Shown piece after piece: positions 12,316-24,087 of a stretch of DNA of 64,000 nucleotides (its first letter is position 1; every line of letters starts with the position of its first letter). The notes below the pieces were generated by a model. It made no database searches. It worked only from the letters and a program-made list of their open reading frames with translations, and was not told the origin of the DNA. The translations under genes were made by a program, and so were the position numbers. Source of the DNA: Acanthococcus lagerstroemiae (Eukaryota > Arthropoda > Insecta > Hemiptera > Eriococcidae); NCBI GenBank assembly GCA_031841125.1, contig CM063106.1:42454806-42518805 (forward strand). The letters are read 5' to 3'.

Positions 12316-12840
12316 CGGTGGTAATAGATTACGCCGAATTAATGAGAAGTCACTCTTCTATTTGACAAATTGCGGCACACTAGCCCCCCGATGCGCAATC
12401 AGTTACCCTCCAGTTACCTAGTTACCCGCGGAAAAGTTACCCTTTTGCCACCCTCGGGTTACCCTCAGATTACCTAGAAACTCGTCAGTTACCCTTGGTT
12501 CCCCTTTAGTTGCTCAGGTAACTGGTGGGATTTTGCGTATCGGGCCTTAGCTAGATAGTGCGAAGACTCGTTGATAATCATAGGTGCCGAACAATCGGAA
12601 ATGAACATCGTTTGGTCGCGTTTATTCGTTTATGATAACGTTATATGAATGAACATTCGAACGAACAGCCAGAATAAATAAGTGTTTGTGTGTGTTTGTG
12701 CAGTGTTAGTGTTACCAGTGTGCAGCCCTCATACCGCGCTTCGTCGTACATTTAGACTGAACATAAAGCGAACGTGTTCCTTTCTGTTTGTTCAACATCC
12801 AATGAACGAAAACATGAACAAACGAGCGATTTTCATTTGA

Positions 12841-13285
12841 CTCGATGCACACTAGCGTTATTTTGACGCAGCAGTGACGCAGCGTTACACAAGTACGTTA
12901 TTTTAAACCGGAGCACACACACAAAACGCAGAATTTTGCGTCTGACGCGCATTGAGCCAAACTTACACCAGGTTCTGCTCAACGTGCGTCAGATGTAGAA
13001 CAATTTAGGCTCGATGCACAGGAGCGTCATTTGGACGCACTGACGCTGCGTCACTTTGATGCAGCAATGACGCAGTGTTGAACAAGTATGTTATAAAAAA
13101 ATTGTTCCGCGTCTGACGCGCGTTGAGTAGAACCTGGCGTCAGTTTTGCTCAACACGCGTCAGACGTCATGTTCTGCGACTTTTGTGTGTGTGCTCTGAT
13201 TTAAAGTAACATACTTGTTCAACGCGGCGTCACTGCTGCTTCAAAGTGACGCAGAGTCAATGCGATGACGCTAATGTGCATCGAG
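12841..13285. repeat. Composite inverted repeat rich in GACGC
   Basis: The left end ctcgatgcacactagcgtt is mirrored by the right end ctaatgtgcatcgag. A third copy of the same end, in left orientation, starts at about 13012. The interior alternates gacgc, gcgtc and cgtcaga words, so each arm folds on itself. The same end (gtgcacacgagcgttttt) occurs at 43852, next to a GACGC minisatellite. No coding capacity is seen. Confidence 0.75.
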
Positions 13286-13929
13286 CCAAAAGATGATCAA
13301 CATGAACTGGCTGACGTTCGTTCGTTCAGCACTTCTATTGATAATTTATGCGTCATTTTCCTAGTATAAGTGTATCCTCCGGGCCCGTAACTAGCCGCGC
13401 ATTTATGACAAGGCAGGTGACATGTTACACAAGGCGACTTCTTACATGTGCTCCGAAATCCTTGAAAAATGTTTCTTGGCTAGACAAGGTGAGCGGACTT
13501 GTCAGACACAGAACTGCTTTGTCTGCCTTGGCGCTGGTTGTGGGTCTAGTATCCTCTTTTCTAAGTGCCACATTCTGTACCTCCGGTCACGCGAGCCATA
13601 TTACGATACTGGTACGATTGCGAGTACGAGTACGTATATATAGGGGTGGGTAAGAACCTAAGAATCCGGAATTTATTTTCATTCCCAAATAGATTCCCTC
13701 TCCGAAAATTTTGGGTATAGGAAAATTGAAAACATTGGGAATTTTCGTAAATTCTTTATTTTTCATTGCTTTCTGCACGTGTATAGGGAAAAGGTTCCCT
13801 CGAAGACCTACAAGGCTACATAAGAAGTTCGATATAAATATGATAATTAGTAAAATCTAAGACAGTTTATGATTGGTTTTGATACTCTGTTAGCTGTGAA
13901 AATGCTACTGTACACTGAGTACTGACTGG

Positions 13930-16851
13930 TAAGGATGAGCGAAAACCGGGAATTGTTTTTTATGCTCCAATACCCAGATTCCTTTCCTGGGAATTTTGGG
14001 AGGAACAATTGGAAAAGTTGGGAACATTGGGAATTTTTGTACATTCTTTATTGTACATTGCTTTCTGCGCGTGTATAGGGAAAAAGCTCCCGCATAAGGC
14101 TATAAAAAGTTACTACTGTACTTCTGAATTCTTGTTATTATGTATACAGGGTTAATCGGTTTCCTTCGGCCATAGGAAAACTCCGTTACGCTGAACGAAG
14201 TGTTACTCAATTGTTTCGCCAGGCGAGTGATTTCTTGACAAGAATTTCATGAGAAATACTCGGAGAAAACTCCGATGACTTTTGAAGAATTTTATCAAGA
14301 ATCTTCAGCAAAAATTTCCTAGGGTCTCCAAAGAATTTCAACGGAAATCTTCTAGAAAAATCTCCAATTCAGGAAAAATTTGCAATTATTTTCGAAGAAT
14401 TTCTCCGGACATCATTGTTCACGCGAATTTTGTCAGAAATTGTAGGAAAAAAATCTCCTATGATTCCAAACAATTATATCAAGAATCATCGAGAAGTATC
14501 TCTGATGATTTTTGAAGGATATTCTTAGAAAAAAAGTTGATGCTTTTCAGAGATTTTCGTCAAAAATATTCGGGGAAACTCTCTAATGATTCTTAAGGAA
14601 TTAATCAGAAATCTTGGAGAAAAAACGTGATGATTTTCGGAGAATTTCATCGGAAATATCCAGAAAAAAGTCTAGTAATTTCCAAAGAATTTCCTCGAGA
14701 ATTTTCGGGAAAATTTTCCGATAGTTTTTAAAGAATTGTACCGAAAATGTTTTCAGTTCATGAGCATTCTTCCAGAAAATTTCCAGACAATTTTTGAAGA
14801 ATTTTTTAATTTACTTAACGAGACACTTATTGTCCATAGGCCATGATCTCGGTACATCTTAAAGTTAATTATGCTTAGTACATTATTTGATACGTACAGT
14901 AGGTACAGTAAATTTAAATGAGGTGTGAGAGCTTGTTGTAAGTTATGAAGGTGATAAGGTTGAGCATGTCATCGATGAGTAGGTAGGTAGTAGGTACTGA
15001 ATGAGGTGGTTGCGGTGGTATGATTTGCAATGTTGGGCGATATGTTGTGTAATTAAGGCATAGGAAATATTCGGAGAGAAACCTTCGATGGTTTCTGATG
15101 AATTTCTTCAACAATCTTCTAAAAAAATGTTCGATAATCTTCGAAGAATTTCATCGTAAATCTTCGGAGAAAATCTCAGATCTATCAGAAATATTCAGAA
15201 AAAATCCTAGTGTTTTCCAAATAATTTCCTTGAATATCTTCGGGAAAATTTTCCGATAATTTTTAAAGAAATGCATCGGAAATTTTCGGAAAACAACTCC
15301 GATAATTTCCGAAGAATCTTATCAAAAATTATTTAATGAAATTACGTACGTGTAGAGATCATCGGAGATTTTCCCCGAACATTTCTCATAAAATTCTTCT
15401 GAGATATTGGAAATTTTATCCCAAAAATTTTCGATGAAAATATCTGGAAATCATCGAAATATTTTTCTGAAGAAATCCTTCAAGAATCATCGAAGGTACT
15501 TCTCAATGATTTCCAATAAAATCCTTTGGAATAATTGCAGAGTTTTCCTAAAATTTCCCACAAATTTCTCCTTGAATCGTCAGATAATGTTTTTTTAGTG
15601 ATATCCGATAAAATTCATTGAAACTGATCGGAAATTTACTCTCGAATATTTTTCATGAAATTCCTTGGAGATAGTTGAAGGTTTTTTTCTAAAGATTTTC
15701 GGTAGGTACAATTCTTCAAGACTCTTTGTACTATTCCCGAGTGCTTTCGATAAAATTCTCCAAAAATTCTCAGGAAATTTTCTGGAAGAATTTTTATGAA
15801 ATTCTTGGGAAAACAATGGAGATTTTTACTAAAGATCTCGGATTTGATTCCTCAGAAATTATTGGAAATTTTTTCCGAAAATTTACAATGAAATTACTTA
15901 AAAATCATCCGAGATATTTACGATGATATCCTTTGGAGATTATCGAACATTTTTCCAGAAGGTTTTTGATGAAATTTATCAGAAACCATCGGAGATTTTC
16001 TCCGAATATTTCCTAAGAAATTCTACAAAAACTGTCACGAAATTTTCTCGAAGAATACAGATGAACTTTCTTGGAAAACATTAGGGATTTTTTTTACATT
16101 TTCGATGAGATTTTTCGGAAATTATCGCAGGTGTTTTTCGAAGATTTTCGAGAAAATTCTTTGGAAACACTGGACTTTTTTCCGAATATTCCCGATGAAA
16201 TTCTCCGGAAATCAACACGTATTTTCTTCAAGATTTCTGATTAATTCTTAGAAATCATTGAAAGTTTCCCCGAACATTTTTGACAAAAATCTCTGAAAAG
16301 TATCAAAATTTTTTCTAAGGGTATCTTTCTAAAATCTTCAGAGATACTTCTCGATGATTCTTGATAAAATTATTTGGAATCATTGGAGATTTTTCCTAAA
16401 ATTTCTGACAAAATTCGCCTGAAATCATTGGAGGTATTTCTCAATGATGTCCAATGAAATTCTTCGAAAATTATCGCAAATTTTTCCTGAATAGGAGATT
16501 TTTCTTGAAGATTTCCGATGAAATTCTTCGGAGATGTAGGAAATTTTTGCTGACGATTCTTGATAAAATTCTTCAAAAGCCATCGGAGTTTTCCCCGAGT
16601 ATTTCCCATGAAATTCTTGTCAAAGAGACTGCTCGCCTGGCGAAACCATTGAGTCATACTTCGTTCAGGGTAACGGAGTTTTCCTATGGCGGAAGGAAAA
16701 CCGACTAACCCTGTATCAACTGAGTACTGACTCGTATCTGCAAGCTGGTCTTCAATAAATTCCTAATCCTCTCTGAAAAAAATAACTTCCCACCCAGAAT
16801 TTCTTTCCTTCCCAGTTTTTCCCCCGGGAATATTCTCACCGCCCATCCCTA
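13930..16851. mobile_element. Inner hAT-type MITE (351 bp) inserted in the outer one
   Basis: The ends TAAGGATGAGCG and CGCCCATCCCTA belong to the same family as the outer element. The perfect 8-base duplication CTGACTGG at 13922-13929 and 16852-16859 shows a separate hAT-type insertion. Without the foldback element inside it is 351 bases. Confidence 0.82.
14145..16715. mobile_element. Foldback element: 2.57 kb long inverted array with TA target
   Basis: The two ends match for over 100 bases in inverted orientation: left CAGGGTTAATCGGTTTCC, right the complement of GGAAAACCGACTAACCCTG; both then run through cgccaggcgag and caagaatttcatg. TA flanks each end. The arms consist of degenerate 45-46-base units (gaatttcatcggaaat, then gaaaa and a variable tail) in one orientation to about 15340 and the opposite orientation from 15356. 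14812-15055 in the left arm is non-repetitive and may be a later insertion. No transposase; small frames inside are repeat artefacts. Confidence 0.85.
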
Positions 16852-17018
16852 CTGACTGGTGCCTGCAAGCTGGTCTGCAGTAAGCTCCCAATCTTCTCTG
16901 AAAATAACTTCCCACCCAAAATTCCTGTCCTTCCTAGTTTTTTACCGGGAAATATTTCCACCACCCATCACTACGTATATATTTACGTACTTATTTACTA
17001 GGTGCACTTGAGGCTTAC

Positions 17019-17230
17019 CCGCTGATTCCTCGGTTAACGTTCTCTCTATATGCGGCACTGGATTCTCCTTGTCTTGATCCTCGTAATCAGCTGGGTCATC
17101 CTGCAGAAGACCTAGATCTACATCCTGCAGCGACATTGTATCTTGGTGCAGCGTTACTGCATTCTGTTGCTGAAAAGATGGCGCGAGCGTTTCTGATTCG
17201 TTGGTTACGCTCAGTTGTGTATTGCGTTGC
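17019..17230 (-). CDS. NaCP60E: Channel exon: II-III linker, acidic segment
   Basis: 212 bases: one completing base, 70 codons and one base. The acceptor is ttatttcttcag|G and the donor GCGG|GTAAGC. The product is polar, with QQQNAVTLHQD, then an acidic part DLGLLQDDPADYEDQDKE and ending IERTLTEESA. No membrane segment or catalytic motif is expected; the linker is cytoplasmic and regulatory. Phases agree with both neighbours. The donor is only 37 bases from the target duplication of a nested hAT/foldback insertion (13641-16973). Confidence 0.82.
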
Positions 17231-18139
17231 CTGAAGAAATAATGCCAAACCGACGTTAACTGTATTCGTCTTTTTTAAGCACTTGCGCCTCGTTTCGAAA
17301 CCAGCGACGAGAATCGGCTTATATGAAAAGCAACTGTACATTAAACCAGGAACGAAAATAAGGTGGGCACGGGTGGCAGCTTTCCTCTCCAAGCCTCCAC
17401 CGGAGTTGGAAACGTTTAGTAGATGGTTCAAAAGTTGAGAAAATCCAAAAAAAACTCCTCGCTACGTCCCTGCATTCAGCTACTCTCATACACAGCATGT
17501 ACGAGTATATGTATGCAAGGTATTTGATATAGTGCGCTCCATTTATATTTTTGACCGCCAAATCGGATGGAGGTGCGACACGACAAAATAAGATCTCTAT
17601 TTTGTCATGTCTGGTTTTCTTCCAAGTGAGAAACTTTCTATCCACCGGAAGAACAGGTGGGAGAGGGGAGCTGGATTCGACCAACTTGAGATTCTCCAGC
17701 GAGAACATATCAAACAACGTATCGAAGGATTTCTTGAGTCGCTGATTTCAAATATACAATCAGATTTAGATTCGACGCCGAATGGAGCCGCAAAATTTAC
17801 GGGTCCCTCGTGAAATAGACAAAATTATTATTATTTTTGAAAAATCGAACAAATTATTAAAAAGAGAGTTTTTCAAATCGCCGATTCCGAAAATTTCATC
17901 AGATTTTGTATCCGGCTTTCAGTTTAAGTCCTTCTGCCTATTTGAATTGAGAAATTAAAATTTTGGAATCCAAATTAAAATCTGATAAGAAATCTAATAT
18001 GGTTTTCGAAATCAGCCAACCAGAAAATCGCAGTTTCAATTTATTATTTGATTTTTCATGAAAAGTTAATTTTTCCTATTTCACGAGTAAAACTTCAAGT
18101 TTTGGGCCAAAGAATCGAAGCTAGGTAAAAAATCTAATA
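17231..18139. other. Short intron segment, no gene
   Basis: 17700-18060 contains words such as atttcaaatatacaatcagatt that recur at 29690, 29810 and 47010 (tgatttcgaatatcgc), so an old dispersed repeat is likely. No open frame with recognisable homology. Confidence 0.5.
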
Positions 18140-18682
18140 CTCCCTCTGTCTAAAAATATGGTACACATTGCGGGAAAATTGAGCGATTAAGGCTGCGCCG
18201 GGCAAGAAGAAAAAGGTAATAGGACCATTACTATCTACCACACGAAAATACACCAAGAACCAAAAATAGACTATCCGGGGGTCACAAGGGCGGGTAGGGA
18301 GGGGTTCCAAAAATCGTATTTTGGAGGAAAACGAAAGGAACCACCCGCGGCTGTGAAACAAATGAAAAATTCTAAAAACTTTGATGTTTTGTGTGATGAG
18401 GGAGAACTGAAGAATCACGTAGAAGGTGGGAAAAAATTCGCTGTTACCGAATTTCGCAGAACTCGTACGTCCAATGCAAGCGAGAAGTACAACAATGTGT
18501 GCACAGGCAAGACAAGGGTTTTCCGTAATGCAGAAGCTTGTAGATATGACTAAAAGTAATGGACACGTCAATGCATGCGTGTTACCTTTTTCCCGACAAT
18601 GCTTCAATCATCATGAAATGTATACCATATTTTTGGACAAGAAAAAAACTCAAATGTAGACCATATTTTTGGACAGAGGGAG
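18140..18682. mobile_element. Stowaway-like MITE with TA target duplication
   Basis: The left end CTCCCTCTGTCTAAAAATATGG pairs with the right end CATATTTTTGGACAGAGGGAG, flanked by TA on both sides. The 543-base interior has no transposase frame. A second copy of accatatttttggac lies just inside the right end at 18626. TA target and CTCCCTC ends are those of the Tc1/mariner-derived Stowaway group known best from plants. Confidence 0.85.
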
Positions 18683-18905
18683 TAATACATTATTCAAAAT
18701 CAGTGACCCAAAAACCACTACTTTGGAATTTCGTTTGATATATTCTTATTTGAGAATCTAAAGTTGATGTCCCACAATCCGACTTCTCACTTGAAAATAG
18801 AGATGGTGAACAGGAGACTGGTGGCGTGATGGTGAATTTCATTAGACACACTGAATACACTCAGATCCAGACCCAGATCTAGATCCCAAATACGTTCATA
18901 CGCAC

Positions 18906-19123
18906 CTGCTGCTATTCGACGTCGGCTCTTCGACGAATGCGGTGTCCGCTATCGTACCTTCTTTTCTTTTGTTCTGCATCATCTTTATGACTAGGTCGTC
19001 CAATTTAAGATTCGACTGGCTGTCGCTTATGGTAGTTTCTAGAACACTTTTGTGGCGTCGTTTGCGTATAATTGAGCGAACTCTTTCGAAGCTGCGAGCT
19101 AGTTTTGAACTCTCCCCAACTTC
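18906..19123 (-). CDS. NaCP60E: Channel exon: start of the II-III cytoplasmic linker
   Basis: 218 bases: 72 codons plus two bases. The acceptor is ctgtttccgttgctag and the donor CAG|GTGCGT. It begins EVGESSKLARSFERVRSIIR, a basic amphipathic stretch directly after S6, as in other channels of the family, then runs through a charged, unstructured segment with KLDDLVIKMMQNKRKE. Joining after LKSKKE at 43313 keeps phase 0 and gives the expected KE-EVGE wording. It ends AG, completed by G of the next exon to give R. Confidence 0.85.
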
Positions 19124-22100
19124 CTAGCAACGGAAACAGAACATATAGATAGGTTCGCTGCTCAGTCGCTCGCATTTATGAAGAATAAACGTTGTTCCGA
19201 GCATACCTACCGTACAAGTTTCAAATTAGCGAAATCACATTGTTTTCGCGCATTGTAAGGATTTTTACCCATATCAGTATCGCTTGTTAAGGTCTTGTCG
19301 ATGTAGTATATCTTTATAAGCGATAGAAAATTTTTCAAAACCGATGCTCGATCAAGTACGTTCGAGCTAAACGAAGGGTCCCGAAATCGTACCACCACTA
19401 TTATAGTAAATCTGTAAATTGTTAGCTTTTCTCGGTAGTAACATAAGAAACTAGAAGTAAAACTACATCCAAAAACTGATAATTTTGGCAGTAGTTTCAT
19501 TGATAACAGCGTTTGAGTGAATTAGACTTTTTGGGCCTATAATGTATCTCATACTCAGAAATAATGCGACAGCAAGTATTTTTCATATAACTGATGTTTA
19601 AGTCCATCTTAATGCAAAAAAATACATCGGCGATAATTAATGGAATTTGCAAGTACATTATTTTCTGAACCCTAATAGCCCTAATCGTGTAACCTGCCAA
19701 CATTTTTGCGGTCATTATAAATTGAGTCAGTGAGAGAGATAATAGTTTTATCTTGAAAAGCGTATTCTCGGAATAACATACGGAAGACGTAAGGTAAGGT
19801 AGCGTAATATGGACCACATTTTGGTTTCTGGTTATAAATTCGCCCCTTGGTCTTGAATGGTAGCCAAGACATCCTAGTATCACCCTCTGAAAGAAAATTT
19901 CAAAAAAATAGAAAATTGGATTTTTTGTAAATGTCATGATTTTAGGAAATTGAAAATTTGAGATGCTAAGATGGACCATATTTTTTTTTTTTGTTTAAGA
20001 ATTAGAATTGCAAAATAAAGTTTTATGTTCGTTAAACAGTTTCAATAAGTGAAAAGAACTTAAGTATCATTAATTCAAATTCAAACATGTTGAGCACGTA
20101 GCAAATTTCTTAAGAGTCATCAAAGGAATGGAATATGCATACAAGTAGTTTGGAGGCTTTTAGACATCCAAGGGTTTCTTTTAGTAAAACGCTGAGAACA
20201 AGGCCGATTACATTTATTCTATCCGTAATTTACGACTTTTTGCCGTCTGTAAAAATTAACATAATTTTGTGCTCATTTTCATGTTATCGTAGGTGGTTCA
20301 TACTAAGGTACCAAAAGAAACATGATTCAAAATGACTTACTGCCAGTTCTGAACCATCAATCGAAAAACTCTAAAGAGCATTCGAATCGTAGTCCTTTGG
20401 GCTAAATAAAACCTTCCAAATCATTTTTTCAGTCACTTTTTTCCAAAATTATGACACAAAACGGACACAACATTTAAAAACGTTGAAAGCATCAAAGTCA
20501 TTTTTCCTTGTATTTTTTTAAAGGAGGGGGACTTTCAAGTTTGAATTTTCAACATTATCGAGATGGTGCATCAAGAACAACAGGTTAGATTTATTGCCAG
20601 CAGGTAGCGCCCTGCACAGACGACATAGTCTGGTAGTCCATTTTGAGAACCGGTCCATCTTAGGCTACTTCGCCTCAATACAAGAATATTGTAACAATAT
20701 TCTGCAGAATGGAAACAATAACTATTTTTTCAGTCATAAAATAAGGTTGTGTTTTTACTTGTCGATGTTGCGGTTCCTTTTCAGCATTTAAAATGGAAAA
20801 TATAATATTTTTTGTTTCTTTTTTGGGTAGATAATACTGAAAATAGCGAAATAATACAAATATAAGCTACTGCTTACCATAAAGTGGGGCTACTTTGAAC
20901 AGCGGAGCTTTTTTCACTTTAGCGCACACTGGTGGTGAGGTTATGAACTATTTTTCCGTATGCCTTCGACATCAAGTCACTAGACAGTTGAAGACAGAGT
21001 TCTTATCAGTTGTCTGGGGATGTTTACATTTACTTTAGGAGATGTGTATTGTTGAAATTTATTGCGATTTTGCATGGAAATGTACTTGTAGATATACTTT
21101 TTTATTTGAACGAAATAGAAAAACCGATATTGTATTTGTCTTTTGTTTACTCTTATATTCTACACAAGATCGTAGTCATGAGGTCACAATTACGACTAGG
21201 GGTGGAAAGTGGATTGCGAGGCGCTTAAACTTTGGCTTCAGCTTAAAAGTTTCTCAGAATATTTCATTAGCTTAGATTTGGCTCTTTGTTCTTATCATGA
21301 GTTTCTAAGCGCTTCGCTATCGGATTTTCTTATTTTCTTCTTAATAAGTCGGCAATTTTACTCGACACTTTAGTCAATTCAATATGAATTTGACCGTAGA
21401 ATCCAAAAATCACATTATTTTATCATCAGTGAAGGCGCTATTCAGATAAGACTGTTTCTCCCTCACTACCTCAGTCAAAGGTTCTCGTGTTTTAGTGATC
21501 AAATGAACATACACTCTCTGCTACGTAAAATTTGAACGTGTCTCGGTATTCTAAACGAACTAAGTTGAGAAATTATTATTACAGCCCAACTAATACTATA
21601 CTCGTGTACACCGGTATACGATTTTGGCGGCAAGTTGCCTAAATTATTCCACTATGGATCTTGACGAGGAAGCTTGTTGCTGTTTCATTTTCAGGTCCAT
21701 CGTTGGATGATAACTTAAGTATCTCGCTGAGATGCGATAAAGCCAGTTTTTTTGAATATACATTTCCGTATTTTCAAAAGCCAAAAGCTACCGAGTGATA
21801 CGATTTCGGGAAGCCTACGCAGAGTAGATATTAAGTAAGTTACGAACGTGTACGAGGAGGTACACGCACTTACTATACCGTTGATAAAATGTTTGCGAAT
21901 GCGAAACCATATCCACGTGGTGCAAGATTATACACGGGTAGGTATCTCCAGAAATACGAGTACGACATTGTTATTATAGTAACAGAGATACTACGTAAGA
22001 TGAAAGTAACTATATCTTATGTTAATTGAGTATAATTGTACTGTGATATGCGCAGAGTGTGTGAGAAAAGAGTGTTCGAGGTGAAGAAAATACACGACAT

Positions 22101-23039
22101 AGGCTAGTTGCGTATTGGTGAAGCATTGCGTTGATTGCACCGTTCTTTCGCAGTTGAAAAAATTCGAGCTTGAGAGAAAATTAGGGCTCAGAATAGCGGC
22201 TAATCTCATAATCGATAGGTACGTAATACTCGTAAGCTTGTACTGTTAGCAGTGATAATCTGTGTGCCAAAACTATGGATAACGTACGAGGTAAGTACCA
22301 GTTTCAAATGCGAAAGAGATACGAGAAAGCGTAACACATATGATAAGGTAATAAGTGACGTGCAAATCTGGCAGAGCTGACGAATTGGTCTCTCAAAATT
22401 TTTGATTTTAACCTTTTGTAAGTACCATCTGCTGACTCGATGGCACGATCGTGCTAGCATTTAACCAACATACATAATTATGCGTAAATATGGGCAGATG
22501 CTGGGCTCTTGTCTACTTAACTTATCCGCATCAGGCGCGTAGAAAAGTGTTTCTCGCCCGTGCATGCAAACATTTCTGCGGTTGCTTCGGTAGATTATCG
22601 CCCGGAAGAGTATTTTCTAGTTTTCTTCATGTGAGCTGCAGGGAAAGCCGAAGACTTACTACAGAAATAATAGAACGAAAGAAATGATGGACTGAATTGA
22701 TAAAAGAAAAAAACAAAACAAAAAGAGGGGCGTATTGGAATCATAAAATGTACCGGGAAAACGCTATTTCTACAAAATCAGCGTGTTTACTGTCAGAAAC
22801 TATGCTGAACTTATTTTTGATAAAATTGGATGTTCTTAGTTATGATTCTAGCCTCAAGTGATGGTAGTCAGTAGATGGCAGAACAAAGTTCGGTAAATAT
22901 GGAAATAGGAGGTGAAAAGTTACAGGAATTAAAGGAATATAAGTAGCTACTTAGTCTAATAACGCAAGATTGAAGAAGTAAAAAAAAACAAAAAAAACAA
23001 CAAAAAAACTAGAATAGTTTTTTTTTGTTTTTTTAAAAA
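19124..23039. other. First part of the 24-kb intron, no gene recognised
   Basis: An inverted pair GCTAAGATGGACC (19966) and GGTCCATCTTAGGC (20655) bounds about 0.7 kb that may be a degraded DNA transposon. 22980-23035 is an A-run facing a T-run around tagaatag. The rest consists of short random frames only. Confidence 0.5.
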
Positions 23040-24085
23040 TATATTTTTCGCCTAGTATTTACAGCTGTGGTGAAGATGAGCCACCGTTTAGTCTGCCTAT
23101 GTGAGGGCATAAGCCTCGGACACGTTTTTCCAGTATATTTTATTTTGGGCGTTGCTGTACCAGTGAGGACTTACATACCTCTGAATTTCGTCTAACCATC
23201 TTGTATTAGGCCTCTCTCTGTTTCTTTTATTGCTTCTAGGTGCCCATTGGGGAGCCAACAAGCACCATCTCTACCTGCCTTCCTGGCTACATGGCTGGCA
23301 TACTTGGACTTGAGTTTCTTGATCTGGTATCGAAAATCTCAAATTTTGACTTTACTTACAATTTTTTTAATACTAATTTTTTGATCTTTCAACACACTTC
23401 TCATCATTGAATGCTGAGTTGTTTCAGTTTCTGGGTTAATGACCGTACCTGACATTCATATCCCAATATTGGCATTATACGCATGTCTAGAACCCTCATG
23501 TTAGTTTTTAATTTCATATTAATTGAGCATGTACTTTGTCGTCCCAAATGCTTTCCCAGAATTAGATATTCTTGCACTTATCTCCCTCAATGCTCCCCCC
23601 TCCTCGAAAGAGATGATTTGTCCTGGATATCTGTATTCATCCGCTTTGTTTACCACTAGGTTGCCTATTTGGGTATGATCTACATGTTTTTCATTGGCCA
23701 TTATTTTGGTTTTCGACGCGTTCATGCACAGTCCCACTTTCGCCCATTCTTTTCTCAGATCGTTTCTTATTTTTGCTAGTTCTGTTGCATTTTTTCCTAT
23801 CAGTACGACATCATCCGCGAACGCAGATTGTTTAGATTTTTACCAACCACATGGATTCCCATTTTTCCTAATTCATTTTCCGAAAAATTTCCTCTAATAT
23901 TGCATTAAAAATGTATGATGAAATCGGATCACCCTGTTTCACCCCCCGCTGTGTCCAGAACGTTTCTCCTTTTTTTAAAATCTATTTTTATATTATATGT
24001 TTTTGAAATGTCATATGTATACCTTTGCTATGATCTGAATAAAGTCATGTGCTACTCCATTGCTGATTAATGCTTCGAACATACA
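23040..24085 (-). mobile_element. RTE-type LINE remnant C
   Basis: Minus-strand fragments read, from right to left, MFEALISNGVAHDFIQII, QRGVKQGDPISSYIFNAIL (near 23900), NASKTKIMANEKHV (near 23700), then the tail domain with WKNVSEAYALT near 23090. Multiple frameshifts and stops. Interrupted at 24086 by the palindromic mariner copy. Confidence 0.75.
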
Positions 24086-24087
24086 TA

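Larger units (their letters stand above)
13641..16973. mobile_element. Outer hAT-type MITE (403 bp) containing nested insertions
   Basis: The ends TAGGGGTGGGT and ACCCATCACTA are imperfect inverted repeats. They are flanked by a perfect 8-base duplication CGTATATA at 13633-13640 and 16974-16981. Without the inner insertion it is 403 bases, non-coding. It lies in the intron 37 bases from the exon donor at 17019. Confidence 0.82.

Noticed and set aside
14145..16715. Regular short repeats that could suggest a CRISPR array or satellite
   Set aside because: Units are degenerate, abut without unique spacers and switch orientation in the middle; the flanks are inverted repeats of a transposon, in an animal intron.
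17096..17717. Two overlapping minus-strand frames of 111 and 132 codons
   Set aside because: One overlaps the exon 17019-17230 in a different frame; neither has homology or splice support.
18134..18607. 157-codon minus-strand frame
   Set aside because: Lies wholly inside the Stowaway-like MITE and has no recognisable homology.
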